From: Symbiodinium kawagutii
Lineage: Eukaryota > Sar > Dinophyceae > Suessiales > Symbiodiniaceae
Length of the DNA stretch: 64,000 nt
Assembly (NCBI GenBank): GCA_009767595.1
Contig: VSDK01011273.1
Span: forward strand, 85,084-149,083
Reading direction: 5' to 3'
Positions 63,588-64,000 of this stretch are shown here, in pieces. Positions within the stretch are counted from its first letter, which is position 1. Each line of letters starts with the position of its first letter. The position numbers were made by a program, and so were the translations under genes. The notes beneath the pieces were generated by a model. The model had not been told where the DNA came from. It did not search any database and saw nothing but the letters and a program-made list of their open reading frames with translations.

Positions 63588-63731
63588 AATCAATCACGTT
63601 TCCAATCAATCACATTTCCAATCAATTACGTTTCCAATCAATCACATTTCTCATCAATCACATGTCCAATCAATCACACTTCCAATCAATCTCATTTCCA
63701 ATCAATCATGTTTCCAATCAATCACATTTCC
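63588..63731. repeat. 16-bp minisatellite, nine units
   Basis: The unit aatcaatcacgtttcc is repeated nine times with one to three changes each, in exact 16-base register. The unit is not a multiple of three, so the frames open across it are not meaningful. Confidence 0.88.
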
Positions 63732-64000
63732 AACCAATTAATTTGGCGGATGTGACAGGTGATGTTGGAGAAGTGTTGGGCTGTTTCTGTGTGTTTCTGG
63801 TTCCGAAGTGGTGGCCGCACAGGTGCGGTAACCAGTGCGTCTACAGATGTTCTGGAATCGGTTTTTGCAATGGAAGGGCTGTGAAAGGTCATGTTGGAGA
63901 CGTGTCAGTTAGATCTTGGTTTTGTGTGACATGCCTGGCACTCTGGGCGTGCTGATGGTCTTGAAAGTTGCAAAATGAAGGACGTCTCCCGCGAAATGTG
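63732..64000. other. End of window, nothing assigned
   Basis: A frame is open across 63740-63955 but has no link to the receptor-like gene and no recognised motif. Confidence 0.4.

Larger units (their letters stand above)
56171..64000 (+). repeat. Segmental duplication unit C, shortened and cut by the window edge
   Basis: Similarity resumes near 56171, but the distance from unit start to the receptor-like start codon is about 2.3 kb against about 6.2 kb in A and B. The part equal to 39.9-41.5 kb of B, with two ankyrin exons, is missing, as are further blocks between 57.6 and 58.2 kb. Confidence 0.75.

Noticed and set aside
63588..63955. 134-codon frame over the minisatellite
   Set aside because: A 16-bp repeat read in shifting phase. 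No motif and no link to the neighbouring gene.
1..64000. tRNA, rRNA or other standard RNA genes
   Set aside because: I looked for tRNA T-loop and rRNA-like phrases by eye and found none that could be folded convincingly. A covariance-model scan was not possible here.

Overview
The window looks like nuclear DNA of a dinoflagellate, most likely from the Symbiodiniaceae or a related group. The evidence is that every gene I can reconstruct lies on the + strand, exons are separated by long repeat-rich introns, and many introns start with GC (a few apparently with GA) instead of GT, with the acceptor AG usually followed by G. Gene copies also sit head to tail. All gene models below were built by hand from reading-frame and phase continuity, without transcripts, and no database search was possible.

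Layout. Bases 1-7300 hold a few isolated exon-like stretches in sequence that is otherwise unassigned. From 7376 to 18792 there is one split gene for a kinase-like phosphotransferase of the APH/choline-kinase/ecdysteroid-kinase type. Its third intron (about 6 kb) carries an array of six ~1 kb repeats with microsatellite tails. From about 19.9 to 24.4 kb there is an ankyrin-repeat gene, read through six exons.

The rest of the window is a head-to-tail segmental amplification. Unit A (about 22.27-39.78 kb) and unit B (about 39.78-56.17 kb) are nearly complete; unit C (56.17 kb to the window end) is shortened and runs off the edge. Each unit holds the 3' part of the ankyrin gene, decayed in B and C, followed by a large receptor-like gene.

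The receptor-like genes are the main content. Copies 1 and 2 can be assembled into ten phase-consistent exons encoding about 1775 and 1802 residues. The order is signal peptide, about 15 calcium-loop FG-GAP/VCBS repeats (beta-propeller type), an EGF-like segment, ephrin/TNF-receptor-like cysteine-rich repeats, one membrane helix, and a cytoplasmic part. That part contains a TIR-like segment with an LSW start and an RIWCIFE core, and ends in a charged tail. Copy 3 shows only exons 1-5, with one cysteine-rich module fewer. This looks like an expanding family of chimeric surface receptors. The ligand and signalling function are unknown, and the TIR-like assignment is an inference from motif order.
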